Shown here: piece after piece, positions 43,472-52,630 of the stretch
How the letters are laid out: every line of letters starts with the position of its first letter
Numbering within the stretch: the stretch's first letter is position 1
From: Flavobacterium paronense
GTDB lineage: Bacteria; Bacteroidota; Bacteroidia; Flavobacteriales; Flavobacteriaceae
DNA length: 64,000 nucleotides
NCBI RefSeq assembly: GCF_030409795.1
Contig: NZ_JAUFQN010000019.1
Coordinates: 2,046,001-2,110,000 of the forward strand
Direction of reading: 5' to 3'
Translations under genes and position numbers: made by a program
The notes under the pieces: generated by a model
What the model was told of the DNA's origin: nothing
Databases searched by the model: none
The model's input: only the letters and a program-made list of their open reading frames with translations

Positions 43472-44716
43472 ATGAAACTCTTTACCACCAAAGAAAAATT
43501 CCGAATTCTATTTAGTTTCCCAGTAATTATTGCCTCACTTGGATATTTTGTTGATATTTATGATTTATTACTTTTTGGCATTGTCCGTATTCCAAGTTTA
43601 AAAAGTATGGGTTTGGATGCAGATAAAGTGGGCACGATGATTATTAATTATCAAATGATTGGACTAGTCCTTGGCGGAATTATTTGGGGTGTTTTTGGAG
43701 ATAAAAAAGGACGGCTTTCGGTTTTATTTGGTTCTATTATAGTTTATTCGTTAGCCAATATCTCTTGCGGATTTTTACCTCAAATGAATTTTGCGGACAA
43801 AGGAACCATTTATGCTGTCTTACGTTTCATTGCTGGTATTGGTTTAGCTGGCGAATTAGGTGCAGGAATAACATTAGTTTCAGAAACCCTACCTAAAGAA
43901 TTGCGTGCTATCGGAACTTCAATTGTGGCTGGTTTTGGCGTACTTGGTGCTGTAGTTGCCCAATTTACTGTTGAATTAGCCGGAAGTTGGACAACAGCTT
44001 ACATCATTGGCGGATTACTGGGTTTGGCATTATTAGTATTGCGAATTAGCGTAGCTGAAAGCGGAATATTTAAAACTGTCAAAGAAAACAAAGCAATAAA
44101 ACGCGGTGATTTCTTTTCCTTTTTTTCTAATAAAGAGCTTTTTCTTAAATATATGCGTTGTGTTTTTATTGGAATTCCCATCTGGTATTGCATCGGGATT
44201 TTGGTTTTTATGGCAAACCAATTCGCACCCGAAATGGGAATCGTTTCAATCAATCCCGGAAAAGCGATTATGTGGTGCTATATTTTTGCATCGATTGGTG
44301 ATTTTTCTAGCGGATTCATTTCGCATGCATTCCGCTCACGAAAGAAAACTATTTTAACAATGCTTTTATTTAACGCTGTTGGCGTTTGCTTACTTTTCTT
44401 AAGTGGACACAAAACTGAAAATATGTATTATTTCTATTGTGCCTGGGTTGGACTGGGTGGCGGTTATTGGGCTATGTTTGTCACTGTAGCAGCAGAACAG
44501 TTTGGCACTAACTTAAGAAGTACTGCAACCACGAGCGTTCCTAATATGGTTAGAGGTTCTGTCCCGATTATGCTTATTGGTTTTGATTATCTAAAACAAA
44601 CTCGCAGCGTAATTGTTTCTGCCGCAGTTATAGGCGCTATTGCTTTTGGATTGGGAATTTATGCAACATTTACTATCAAAGAAACTCATGATAAAGATTT
44701 GGACTTTGTAGAGTAA
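43472..44716 (+). CDS. MFS transporter (sugar/aromatic-acid porter-like)
   Basis: This 414-residue inner-membrane protein has about 12 hydrophobic segments. Motif A between helices 2 and 3 reads GVFGDKKGRLSV. An acidic pair in helix 1 (FVDIYDLLLFG) and RFIAGIGLAGELGAGITLVSE in helix 4 match the metabolite:H+ symporter branch that includes aromatic-acid and niacin carriers. The substrate cannot be deduced. It is monocistronic, bounded by a terminator-like hairpin upstream and a strong terminator downstream. Confidence 0.82.
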   Translation: MKLFTTKEKFRILFSFPVIIASLGYFVDIYDLLLFGIVRIPSLKSMGLDADKVGTMIINYQMIGLVLGGIIWGVFGDKKGRLSVLFGSIIVYSLANISCGFLPQMNFADKGTIYAVLRFIAGIGLAGELGAGITLVSETLPKELRAIGTSIVAGFGVLGAVVAQFTVELAGSWTTAYIIGGLLGLALLVLRISVAESGIFKTVKENKAIKRGDFFSFFSNKELFLKYMRCVFIGIPIWYCIGILVFMANQFAPEMGIVSINPGKAIMWCYIFASIGDFSSGFISHAFRSRKKTILTMLLFNAVGVCLLFLSGHKTENMYYFYCAWVGLGGGYWAMFVTVAAEQFGTNLRSTATTSVPNMVRGSVPIMLIGFDYLKQTRSVIVSAAVIGAIAFGLGIYATFTIKETHDKDLDFVE

Positions 44717-44742
44717 TGGAAAGACTCTTTTAATATTAAACA

Positions 44743-44772
44743 AAAAAAAGCAGCGATAAAGCTGCTTTTTTA
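44743..44772. terminator. Bidirectional intrinsic terminator
   Basis: AAAAAGCAGC and GCTGCTTTTT form a perfect stem around GATAAA, with T-runs on both strands. It serves the convergent MFS and alcohol dehydrogenase genes. Confidence 0.85.
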
Positions 44773-44788
44773 ATTATTTTTTGTTGCG

Positions 44789-45850
44789 CTATTCATTTTT
44801 CAAAGACGCCATATCGATTACAAAACGGTAACGCACATCGCTTTTTAACATTCTTTCGTATGCTTCATTGATATCCTGCATCTTAATAATTTCAATTTCG
44901 GATACAATGTTGTGTTCCCCACAAAAATCGAGCATTTCTTGGGTTTCTGCAATACCTCCTATTAAGGAAGCAGCTACAGCTTTTCTTCCCATTATTAAGG
45001 GAACAGTATTTAAAACGGGGTCTAATCCACCTAAATAACCAACCAAAACCAACGTTCCGCTAATTCCTAACGTAGTGATATACGGATTTACATCGTGTAC
45101 ATAAGGCACTGTATCAATAATTAAATCAAATTTTCCCGCTACTGAAGCCATATGAGCATCATCTGTAGATATGATTACGGCATCGGCACCTAAATCTAAA
45201 GCATCTTTTTCTTTGCCTGGAGATCTTGAAAACAAAGTTACTTCAGCACCTAATCCTTTCGCTAATTTTATAGCCATGTGCCCTAATCCGCCTAAACCTA
45301 CTACAGCTACTTTACTTCCTTTACCTACTTTCCAATGACGTAATGGAGACCATGTAGTTATTCCGGCACAAAGTAATGGAGCGACAGCAGCTAAATCTAA
45401 ATTAGCTGGTACTTTCAAAACATAATTCTCATCTACTACTACTTTTTCAGAATAGCCACCGTACGTAATTCCGCCAAGATGTTTGTCGACACTATTGTAA
45501 GTACCAATCCATCCGTTTAAGCAGTATTGTTCTAAGTCTTGTTTGCAGCTATTACATGTTCGGCAAGAATCGACTAAACAGCCTACTCCAGCAAAGTCAC
45601 CTACTTTTAGTTTGGCTACACCGCTTCCTACTCTAGTTACTTTACCTATAATTTCATGTCCTGGAACCGTAGGATAAGTTGTGAATCCCCAATCGTTTCT
45701 TGCAGTGTGCAAATCAGAGTGACAAACGCCACAAAACAGGATTTCGATTTCTATATCATTTTCTAAAACCTCTCTGCGCTCAATGGTCATTTGCCCTAAA
45801 GGAGCATCAGGAGCACCTGTCCCATATGCTTTTACATTTGTTGTTGTCAT
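44789..45850 (-). CDS. Zinc-dependent NAD(P)-linked alcohol/aldehyde dehydrogenase (YahK-like)
   Basis: I start at the ATG at 45850, giving MTTTNVKAYGTGAPDAPL (353 residues). The upstream ATG at 45907 adds 19 residues that do not belong to the family. Catalytic zinc ligands are CGVCHSDLH and PGHEI. The structural zinc site is CRTCNSCKQDLEQYC. The Rossmann motif is GLGGLGHMAIKLAK. The strand-2 end reads FSRSPGK, a Ser-Arg pattern that favours NADPH. The class reduces or oxidises medium and aromatic alcohols and aldehydes, like E. coli YahK. It is monocistronic. Confidence 0.88.
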   Translation of the reverse strand: MTTTNVKAYGTGAPDAPLGQMTIERREVLENDIEIEILFCGVCHSDLHTARNDWGFTTYPTVPGHEIIGKVTRVGSGVAKLKVGDFAGVGCLVDSCRTCNSCKQDLEQYCLNGWIGTYNSVDKHLGGITYGGYSEKVVVDENYVLKVPANLDLAAVAPLLCAGITTWSPLRHWKVGKGSKVAVVGLGGLGHMAIKLAKGLGAEVTLFSRSPGKEKDALDLGADAVIISTDDAHMASVAGKFDLIIDTVPYVHDVNPYITTLGISGTLVLVGYLGGLDPVLNTVPLIMGRKAVAASLIGGIAETQEMLDFCGEHNIVSEIEIIKMQDINEAYERMLKSDVRYRFVIDMASLKNE

Positions 45851-46041
45851 ATTTTTTTGGCTATAAATTATGTTTTTGTTTACTCTTGAAAGATAGTGTT
45901 TATTCATTGGATCAACTAAAGTTCATTGATAGTATTTGCAAATAGTGATATAGTTCACTTTTTTGTTTTATATTGATTATTTTAAAATCTCATTAGATAA
46001 ATTTGTGATGAAAAAACAATCACAAAAAACAAAAAAATCCA

Positions 46042-46083
46042 AATGGTGTTAACGCCATTCTAAAATTTACCTTTGTATCTTTG
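46042..46083 (+). promoter_or_regulatory. lipA promoter with upstream palindrome
   Basis: TATCTTTG at 46076-46083 is an exact -7 element, 19 bp before the lipA ATG. An 18-bp near-palindrome, AATGGTGTTAACGCCATT at 46042-46059 (8 of 9 pairs match), occupies the -33 region. No TTG element is present at normal spacing, which is compatible with activator or repressor control at the palindrome. Confidence 0.45.
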
Positions 46084-46101
46084 TAGCGAAAAAAATGGAA
46101 C

Positions 46102-46971
46102 ATGGAAACCCTTTTAGATACTAATTTGCCTGTAGGAAAGCCTAAATGGCTGAAAGTAAAACTACCTATTGGTCAAAAATATACTGAACTCCGTGGCTTA
46201 GTCGATAAATACAAACTCAACACTATTTGTGCTTCGGGTAGTTGCCCAAATATGGGTGAATGCTGGGGCGAAGGCACCGCTACTTTTATGATTTTGGGAA
46301 ATATTTGTACACGCTCCTGTGGTTTTTGTGGTGTAAAAACTGGTCGTCCGGAAACGGTAGATTGGGATGAACCCGAAAAAGTAGCGCGTTCTATTAAAAT
46401 CATGAAAATCAAACATGCCGTAATTACTAGCGTTGATCGCGATGATTTAAAAGATATGGGGTCTATCATTTGGTTAGAAACCGTTCAAGCAATCCGCCGA
46501 ATGAATCCCGAAACAACTTTGGAAACGCTAATTCCCGATTTTCAAGGTGTAGAAAGAATCATCGACAGAATTGTAGAAGCCAATCCTGAAGTAGTATCGC
46601 ACAATGTAGAAACCGTTCGTCGTTTGACACGTGAAGTTCGTATTCAGGCGAAATATGACAGAAGTTTGGCTGTTCTAAAATACTTAAAAGATCAAGGAAT
46701 TCGTAGAACCAAATCGGGCATCATGCTTGGTCTTGGTGAAACTGAAGAAGAAGTGATACAAACCATGAGCGATTTGCGTGACCAAAATGTTGATATTGTT
46801 ACCATTGGACAATACTTACAACCAAGCAAAAAACATTTGCCTGTAAAAGAATTCATTACTCCGGAACAATTCGCGAAATACGAAAAATTGGGTAAAGAAA
46901 TGGGATTCCGTCATGTTGAAAGCGGTCCGTTAGTACGTTCCTCTTATCACGCTGAAAAGCATATTCTATAA
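46102..46971 (+). CDS. lipA: Lipoyl synthase
   Basis: This 289-residue radical-SAM enzyme inserts two sulfurs into protein-bound octanoyl groups to make lipoyl cofactors for 2-oxoacid dehydrogenases and glycine cleavage. The auxiliary cluster ligands [12 protein letters not shown] (C43, C48, C54) and the radical-[11 protein letters not shown] (from C69) are intact. The C-terminal RSSYHAE motif supplies the conserved serine. lipB is not in the window. gap follows after 23 bp. Confidence 0.96.
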   Translation: METLLDTNLPVGKPKWLKVKLPIGQKYTELRGLVDKYKLNTICASGSCPNMGECWGEGTATFMILGNICTRSCGFCGVKTGRPETVDWDEPEKVARSIKIMKIKHAVITSVDRDDLKDMGSIIWLETVQAIRRMNPETTLETLIPDFQGVERIIDRIVEANPEVVSHNVETVRRLTREVRIQAKYDRSLAVLKYLKDQGIRRTKSGIMLGLGETEEEVIQTMSDLRDQNVDIVTIGQYLQPSKKHLPVKEFITPEQFAKYEKLGKEMGFRHVESGPLVRSSYHAEKHIL

Positions 46972-46994
46972 TTATTTTGAATTTTAAATTCTAA

Positions 46995-47987
46995 ATGAAA
47001 AAAACACTTGTCGCCATTAATGGTTTTGGCCGTATTGGAAGAAATCTTTTCCGGTTGCTGCTTAATCATTCTTCAATTGAAGTCGTCGCCATTAATGATA
47101 TTGCCGACAATAGAACGATGGCTCATTTGATAAAATACGATAGTATTCATGGTGTTTTACCTTATGATGTTTCCTTTGATGACACATCGATAATCGTTGA
47201 CGGAAAGCCGTATTTGTTCTTTCACCAAAGAGAAATCAATAATATTAATTGGAACAATATTGATTTTGTAATAGAATGTACTGGTAAATTCAACACATTT
47301 GATGATATTAACAAACACATTTTAGCTGGAGCCAAAAAAGTAATTCTATCAGCACCTTCTGAAGTACCAGAAATTAAAACTGTAGTTCTTGGTGTAAATG
47401 AAAATATCCTGGACGGAACTGAAAATATAGTTTCTAACGCTAGTTGCACAACCAATAACGCAGCTCCAATGATAAAAATCATTAACGAACTGTGTGGTAT
47501 TGAGCAAGCTTATATCACAACCGTGCATTCCTACACAACTGACCAAAGTTTACACGATCAACCGCATAAAGATTTACGTAGGGCTCGGGGTGCAAGCCAA
47601 AGTATTGTTCCAACAACAACAGGTGCAGCCAAAGCATTAACTAAAATTTTTCCGGAAATGGAAGGTAAAATTGGCGGTAGTGGCATTAGAGTACCAGTTC
47701 CTGATGGCTCTTTAACTGATATTACCTGTTATGTAAAAAAAGAAGTTTCGATTGCTGAAATCAATGCTGCCTTTAAAAATGCATCTCAAACTTTTCTCAA
47801 AGGAATTCTGGATTACACAGAAGACCCAATCGTTTCTGTTGATATTATTGGCAATAAAAATTCGTGTCTTTTTGACTCGCAATTAACTTCCGTCATCGGA
47901 AAAATGGTAAAAGTTGTTGGTTGGTATGATAATGAAATTGGTTATTCTTCCAGAATAATTGACTTAATTCTTTTGTTAAGAAAATAA
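46995..47987 (+). CDS. gap: Type I glyceraldehyde-3-phosphate dehydrogenase
   Basis: This 330-residue cytoplasmic glycolytic enzyme starts with the Rossmann motif NGFGRIGRN. NDIADN gives an Asp at strand 2, indicating NAD preference. The catalytic Cys151 lies in SNASCTTN, and the catalytic His in TTVHSYT. The phosphate-site region reads RGASQSIVPTTTGAAKA, and the C-terminal WYDNEIGYS is intact. The sequence diverges somewhat from the commonest bacterial Gap proteins (for example RIIDLILLLRK at the end), so it may be a second paralogue. Position after lipA suggests possible read-through. Confidence 0.93.
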   Translation: MKKTLVAINGFGRIGRNLFRLLLNHSSIEVVAINDIADNRTMAHLIKYDSIHGVLPYDVSFDDTSIIVDGKPYLFFHQREINNINWNNIDFVIECTGKFNTFDDINKHILAGAKKVILSAPSEVPEIKTVVLGVNENILDGTENIVSNASCTTNNAAPMIKIINELCGIEQAYITTVHSYTTDQSLHDQPHKDLRRARGASQSIVPTTTGAAKALTKIFPEMEGKIGGSGIRVPVPDGSLTDITCYVKKEVSIAEINAAFKNASQTFLKGILDYTEDPIVSVDIIGNKNSCLFDSQLTSVIGKMVKVVGWYDNEIGYSSRIIDLILLLRK

Positions 47988-48030
47988 TTTCCCTACATTT
48001 AGCCTCCCTAATTTTTATTGGCCAAGCTAA

Positions 48031-50199
48031 ATGAAATGGATTTTGATTTTCCTGTTATTTCCTATTGTCTTTTTTGGGCAAAGAATGTCAATAAAAAAAA
48101 TTGATAGTACTGCTTATTACATACAACTGGCCAACTTCAATAAAAAGACAAACAACTATAAATCTTCATTAGCTTTTTCTCAGAAAGCTTTTAATTACGC
48201 CAAACTTAATAATAAAATTAAAGGAAAGGCAGATGCCTTATTTTCGCTTGGCTTAACGTATTTTGAGTTAAAAAAAATGAATGATGCTCTGGAGTCTTTC
48301 ACCAATAGTGCCGAATTATACAATCAACTTTTGCCATCAACCGATTATGCCTTGTGTTACTACAATATGGGCCTTTGTTATATGAGTTTGGAAGAATTTG
48401 ACAAAGCTGAAGATAGTTTTGATAAAGCAGAATCCGTTTATAAAGTTTTGAAAATCGATGCTTCTCCCTTTATGAATTTACAAAAAGGTATTTTATATAA
48501 AAATAACGGAAAGACAGAATTGGCTTCCAAGTTATTTAATGAAATCATTTCAAAAGACGATAGTAAAGATTTATTTAAAACCAAAGCCGAAGCTTTATAC
48601 CAATTAGGAACGATTGAAGAAAAATTAAACCATTACAATTTAAGCGTTAACTATCTTAATAGAGCGTTAACCTTAAGTACAAAAGATAAAAATTTAGATC
48701 AAAAAGCTAAGATATTATTAGATTTAAGTATGTCTTACGAGAAACTTCTTGACTTAAAAAAATCGTACATCTATCTTAAAGCACACATAGAATTAAAAGA
48801 CAGTCTTTCCCATCTGTACAATAAAAAATTAAATGTTAATGATTATGTAAGTTTCAAAGAAAGTGAACGAATGAAGGCCATTGAGCAAATGACAAAAGAA
48901 TATGAAGCTCAACAAAAGACTAATAAATTTGCTAAGCTTATTAGTATTTTAGCTATTGCTCTGATTACCATTTTGTCGCTTTTGAGTTTGTCATTATATA
49001 AAAATAATATTATCAGAAGCCAATCAAACAATATCTTAAAAGAGAAAAATTTTGAATTACAAATAGCAAAAGATAATGCTGAAAAAGCATCTAAAGCTAG
49101 AGCAGAATTCCTTTCAACTGTAAGTCATGAATTAAGAACTCCATTAAATGCAATCAATGGAATTACACATTTGTTGCTTGAAGACAACCCAAAACCAAAT
49201 CAATTGCATTATTTAAATTCGTTAAAATTTTCAGGCAATTACTTATTGACGTTTATTAATGAAATCTTAGAAATTAACCGAATTGAATCAAGCAACATTG
49301 AAATTGAATATATCAATTTTAACATCAAACAATTGCTGCTGGATATTCAAAATTCAATGACTGAAATTGCTTCAAATAACAACAATAAATTCACTTTAGA
49401 AATTGATGAAAATATCCCCGAAATAGTTCTTGGCGACCCAACCAAACTCTCTCAAATATTTATCAATTTGATTAATAACGCACTCAAATTTACTAAAAAT
49501 GGGGAAGTTAAAGTGATGGCTAAATTAATCGAAACAGGGGATGATTTTTCAAGAATAAATTTTGCAGTAAGTGATACTGGAATTGGGATACCCGAAGATA
49601 AACAGGAAACTATTTTTGAGAGTTTTTCGCAAGGTTCAATTGAAATAAACAGAAAATATGGCGGAACAGGTTTAGGTTTAACCATTGTTAAAAAAATAGT
49701 AGATTTACTTGGAGGAGAAATCAATTTAGAAAGCCAAGTTGGTGTTGGGACAACATTTGATTTCGAATTAAATCTATTTAAAGGAACCAAAGAAGTTATC
49801 ACTGAAAAACCAAAAATGTACTCGGATGATATATTAATAGGTAAAAATATTTTGGTTGTAGAAGATAATAAAATCAACCAAATGGTAACTAAAAAGATGC
49901 TGGAGAAAAAGGAGGTTATATGTCAAATTATTGACAATGGTGAAGATGCTGTTGAATTATTGAGCAAAGAAAATAATTTCGATTTAGTATTAATGGATGT
50001 TCATTTACCAGGCATAAATGGCACTATTGCAACACAAAAAATAAGAGAGTTTGATATAAAAAAGCCAATCATTGCGTTAACGGCTATTTCTCTAAATGAA
50101 AATAGAGAAATGCTATTATCTTTTGGCATGACCGATGTCATCACCAAACCTTTTGAACCCGAAAATTTCTACAGAATTATTGCCTTGAATTTGAGTTAG
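48031..50199 (+). CDS. TPR-containing hybrid sensor histidine kinase
   Basis: This is a 722-residue protein. An N-terminal signal or membrane anchor (MKWILIFLLFPIVFFG) precedes about five TPR repeats (about residues 30-270) expected in the periplasm. A transmembrane helix (about 300-325) and a short coiled coil follow. HisKA has its phospho-His near residue 366 (STVSHELRTPLN). HATPase carries the N-box INNALKFTKNG, G1 VSDTGIGIP and G2 GGTGLGLTIV. A C-terminal receiver has a phospho-Asp near 656 (LVLMDVHLPG) and a late Lys (ITKPFEP). No Hpt protein or DNA-binding response regulator is adjacent. The signal is unknown. Its stop overlaps the convergent PNP gene by 4 bp. Confidence 0.9.
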   Translation: MKWILIFLLFPIVFFGQRMSIKKIDSTAYYIQLANFNKKTNNYKSSLAFSQKAFNYAKLNNKIKGKADALFSLGLTYFELKKMNDALESFTNSAELYNQLLPSTDYALCYYNMGLCYMSLEEFDKAEDSFDKAESVYKVLKIDASPFMNLQKGILYKNNGKTELASKLFNEIISKDDSKDLFKTKAEALYQLGTIEEKLNHYNLSVNYLNRALTLSTKDKNLDQKAKILLDLSMSYEKLLDLKKSYIYLKAHIELKDSLSHLYNKKLNVNDYVSFKESERMKAIEQMTKEYEAQQKTNKFAKLISILAIALITILSLLSLSLYKNNIIRSQSNNILKEKNFELQIAKDNAEKASKARAEFLSTVSHELRTPLNAINGITHLLLEDNPKPNQLHYLNSLKFSGNYLLTFINEILEINRIESSNIEIEYINFNIKQLLLDIQNSMTEIASNNNNKFTLEIDENIPEIVLGDPTKLSQIFINLINNALKFTKNGEVKVMAKLIETGDDFSRINFAVSDTGIGIPEDKQETIFESFSQGSIEINRKYGGTGLGLTIVKKIVDLLGGEINLESQVGVGTTFDFELNLFKGTKEVITEKPKMYSDDILIGKNILVVEDNKINQMVTKKMLEKKEVICQIIDNGEDAVELLSKENNFDLVLMDVHLPGINGTIATQKIREFDIKKPIIALTAISLNENREMLLSFGMTDVITKPFEPENFYRIIALNLS

Positions 50200-51011
50200 A
50201 ACTGTAGAATTAATTCTTTGATTAACTTTCTAACTTGAGGTTCCGCTTTTGCTGCTGCTTTTAGAACTTCATCGTGGCTCACTTCTTCCATACTTGCTTC
50301 AACATCTCCCATATCTGTAACTACAGACAATCCAAAACATTCGATTCCCATGTGTCGAGCTACAATTACTTCAGGAACTGTAGACATTCCAACACAATCA
50401 GCACCAAGAATTTTTACCATTTTGTATTCAGCAAAAGTTTCAAACGTTGGACCTTGCAAACCAAGGTAAACACCATCATGAACTGTAATATTATTTTCAA
50501 CTGCTATTACTTTGGCTTTTTGAATCATAGCTTTATTATAAGCTTCATTCATATTCAAAAATCTAGGGCCAAAACGCTCGTCATTTTTCCCTCGTAACGG
50601 ATGCTCTGGGAAAAAATTAATATGATCTTTAATAATCACAACTGAACCTACTTCATAATCAGAATTTACCCCACCAGAAGCATTGGAAACAACTAATTTA
50701 GTAACTCCAAGATATTTCATCACACGAACCGGAAAAGTTACTTGCTTCATGTCGTAACCTTCATAAAAATGAAAGCGCCCTTGCATTGCCATCACTTTTT
50801 TATCGCCAATAGTTCCAAAAACCAAAGCTCCTTTATGTCCTTGAACAGTTGACACAGGAAAATTTGGAATTTCGTTGTATGGTAATGTAAATTCAATAGT
50901 GATATCGTCAGTAAAACTTCCTAATCCAGATCCTAAAATAACACCATATTCAGGCGTGAAATTGGTTTTATTTTTAATATAATTAACGGTTTCTTGTACA
51001 AGTTCCCACAT
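50196..51011 (-). CDS. Purine nucleoside phosphorylase (trimeric PNP/MTAP family)
   Basis: This 271-residue cytoplasmic enzyme cleaves purine nucleosides with phosphate, for salvage. Landmarks are VILGSGLGSF (phosphate loop), GRFHFYEGY, VSNASGGVNSDYEVG, INFFPEHPLRG, GPTFETFAEY, MSTVPEVIVARHMG and GLSVVTDMGD. The last motif has Asp where mammalian and Mycobacterium PNP have Asn (Asn243 in human), a residue that selects 6-oxopurines. The 5' neighbour lpxK overlaps by 29 bp, so they share a transcript. Confidence 0.9.
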   Translation of the reverse strand: MWELVQETVNYIKNKTNFTPEYGVILGSGLGSFTDDITIEFTLPYNEIPNFPVSTVQGHKGALVFGTIGDKKVMAMQGRFHFYEGYDMKQVTFPVRVMKYLGVTKLVVSNASGGVNSDYEVGSVVIIKDHINFFPEHPLRGKNDERFGPRFLNMNEAYNKAMIQKAKVIAVENNITVHDGVYLGLQGPTFETFAEYKMVKILGADCVGMSTVPEVIVARHMGIECFGLSVVTDMGDVEASMEEVSHDEVLKAAAKAEPQVRKLIKELILQF

Positions 51012-52002
51012 AGTTTAAAATAGTTTGATCAAAAGTCTCTTGATTACTCAAAAATTGACTTTTTATTGGTAAATAAAATAATTGCTTTCTTAAAATTTTA
51101 GCATCCAAACGTACAAAATCTTTTTCAGTTGTAACGATGATTTTATCAATGGCTCTACTTTTAATGGATAAAATTTCGCTCTCACTAAAATGATGATGGT
51201 CAGAAAATGTCATAATTTCATCAGTATCAGCTTGTAAAAATTCGAAAAAAGGTCTTGGTTTTGCAATTCCGGCAAGTAAAATTTTTTGTATTAATTTAAC
51301 TTCACTAACTGCTAAAGTTGTTTCTTCATTATAGACTTTATCGTCATAAGAAACACAGCTAAAAAAAATTGGTAAATCAATTCCTAATTTCTTTTTGATG
51401 TTTTCTTGTTGAAGTTCTGTACTGTTTGCCGGGCATTTAGTTACAATGATTAAATTCGCTCTTTTAGCTCCGTTTCTGCTTTCGCGAAGATTGCCTGTTG
51501 GCAATATATAATCATCGCAAAACAAATCGTCATAAGCCGTCAAGAGTATATAAAAACCTGCTTTTACTTTGCGATGTTGAAATGCATCATCTAACAAAAT
51601 GATTTCTGGCTTTGTTTTTTGTTTTAACAATTGTTCGATTCCGTTGCGTCTGTCAGCATCAACAGCAACCTGAATAGTTGGAAATTTTTTAAAATACTGA
51701 AAAGGTTCATCACCCAGAGTTTCCGCATTAGCATTGGCATCAGCCAAAATAAATCCTTCTGACTTTCTTTTATAACCACGACTTAAGGTTGCCACTTTAT
51801 AATTAGGCGAAAGTAGCCGAATTAAATACTCAATTTGAGGTGTTTTTCCAGTACCACCAAAATTTAAATTCCCAACAGCAATAACAGGAATATCAACTGA
51901 ATACGATTTTAGTATACCTTTATCATAAAGATAATTTCTTAAAAAAGTTATAAAACCATACAATATGGCAAAAGGAAAGAGTAATTTTCGCAACAAATTC
52001 AT
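50983..52002 (-). CDS. lpxK: Tetraacyldisaccharide 4'-kinase
   Basis: This 339-residue membrane-associated enzyme phosphorylates the lipid A disaccharide. An N-terminal hydrophobic helix precedes the P-loop VGNLNFGGTGKTP (about residues 40-52). SRGYKRKSEG, DDAFQHRKV and the late TEKDFVRL are family signatures. The gene overlaps PNP by 29 bp. Its probable -7 element lies only 5 bp before the ATG. Together with kdsA this confirms a lipid A/KDO-type outer membrane. Confidence 0.94.
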   Translation of the reverse strand: MNLLRKLLFPFAILYGFITFLRNYLYDKGILKSYSVDIPVIAVGNLNFGGTGKTPQIEYLIRLLSPNYKVATLSRGYKRKSEGFILADANANAETLGDEPFQYFKKFPTIQVAVDADRRNGIEQLLKQKTKPEIILLDDAFQHRKVKAGFYILLTAYDDLFCDDYILPTGNLRESRNGAKRANLIIVTKCPANSTELQQENIKKKLGIDLPIFFSCVSYDDKVYNEETTLAVSEVKLIQKILLAGIAKPRPFFEFLQADTDEIMTFSDHHHFSESEILSIKSRAIDKIIVTTEKDFVRLDAKILRKQLFYLPIKSQFLSNQETFDQTILNYVGTCTRNR

Positions 52003-52006
52003 ACTA

Positions 52007-52031
52007 CGAAAGTAACGATTTTTTATCTTTG
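52007..52031. promoter_or_regulatory. Divergent promoters of lpxK and the 52061 gene
   Basis: Leftward: 52014-52007 reads TACTTTCG, one mismatch to TAnnTTTG, ending 5 bp before the lpxK ATG, so a leaderless or nearly leaderless mRNA is predicted. Rightward: TATCTTTG at 52024-52031 is an exact match 29 bp before the ATG at 52061. The two -7 elements are only 9 bp apart, so polymerases would compete. Confidence 0.45.
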
Positions 52032-52060
52032 AATAAAAATTATTCTGATTACAATACGCA

Positions 52061-52630
52061 ATGAAAAAACAGTGTCTAAAAATATTTTTGATTTTTTTTC
52101 TTATTTCATCAGCAGCATTTTCTCAGGAAAATGACAATGCTGCTATTCTAAAAATAATTTTTACCAAATATTATAAAACCGAAAAAGTTATTGCCAAAGG
52201 AAGATTACAATTGCTTAATTTTTATTGCAAAAAAGCACCAAATAACGAAGAAGTTTTGGAAGTAATATCCCAAAGTGATTTACTCAAAAAAAACGCTGCC
52301 GAAATCAAAAAAGAAATTATTGTTGGCATTGATGAAGATTGGTCTGTAGCTTACAACCTGTTATTTGACAATCAAAATCAATATTTGAAAAGCAAAGTTA
52401 ATGCGTGTTTATCTTTTGAAGAATTTAAAACTGTTTCTGATCGAGAAGGTCTAAACAACCAACGTTTACTGATTATAAACAAACCAATATATTTTGATAA
52501 CAATAATTTTGCTTTAGTTAAAATTGCTTTTTACAGAAACATTGAGCACAACAGCGGTAGTTTTTTGCTACTTGAAAAAGTAAACGGTATTTGGGTAATT
52601 AAAGACTATTTAAATCAATGGGCAACATGA
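52061..52630 (+). CDS. Exported protein of unknown function
   Basis: This 189-residue protein has a signal peptide (MKKQCLKIFLIFFLISSAAFS-Q). The mature part is mixed alpha/beta. It ends in a segment (SFLLLEKVNGIWVIKDYLNQWAT) that resembles the last strand pair of NTF2/SnoaL-like folds; this is a weak guess. I do not recognise the family. Its stop codon overlaps the next gene's start (ATGA), so translation is coupled to the NIF3 protein. Confidence 0.6.
   Translation: MKKQCLKIFLIFFLISSAAFSQENDNAAILKIIFTKYYKTEKVIAKGRLQLLNFYCKKAPNNEEVLEVISQSDLLKKNAAEIKKEIIVGIDEDWSVAYNLLFDNQNQYLKSKVNACLSFEEFKTVSDREGLNNQRLLIINKPIYFDNNNFALVKIAFYRNIEHNSGSFLLLEKVNGIWVIKDYLNQWAT

Noticed and set aside
45851..45907. 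N-terminal extension of the alcohol dehydrogenase
   Set aside because: The extra 19 residues do not fit the family; MTTTNVKAYG is the normal type of start.
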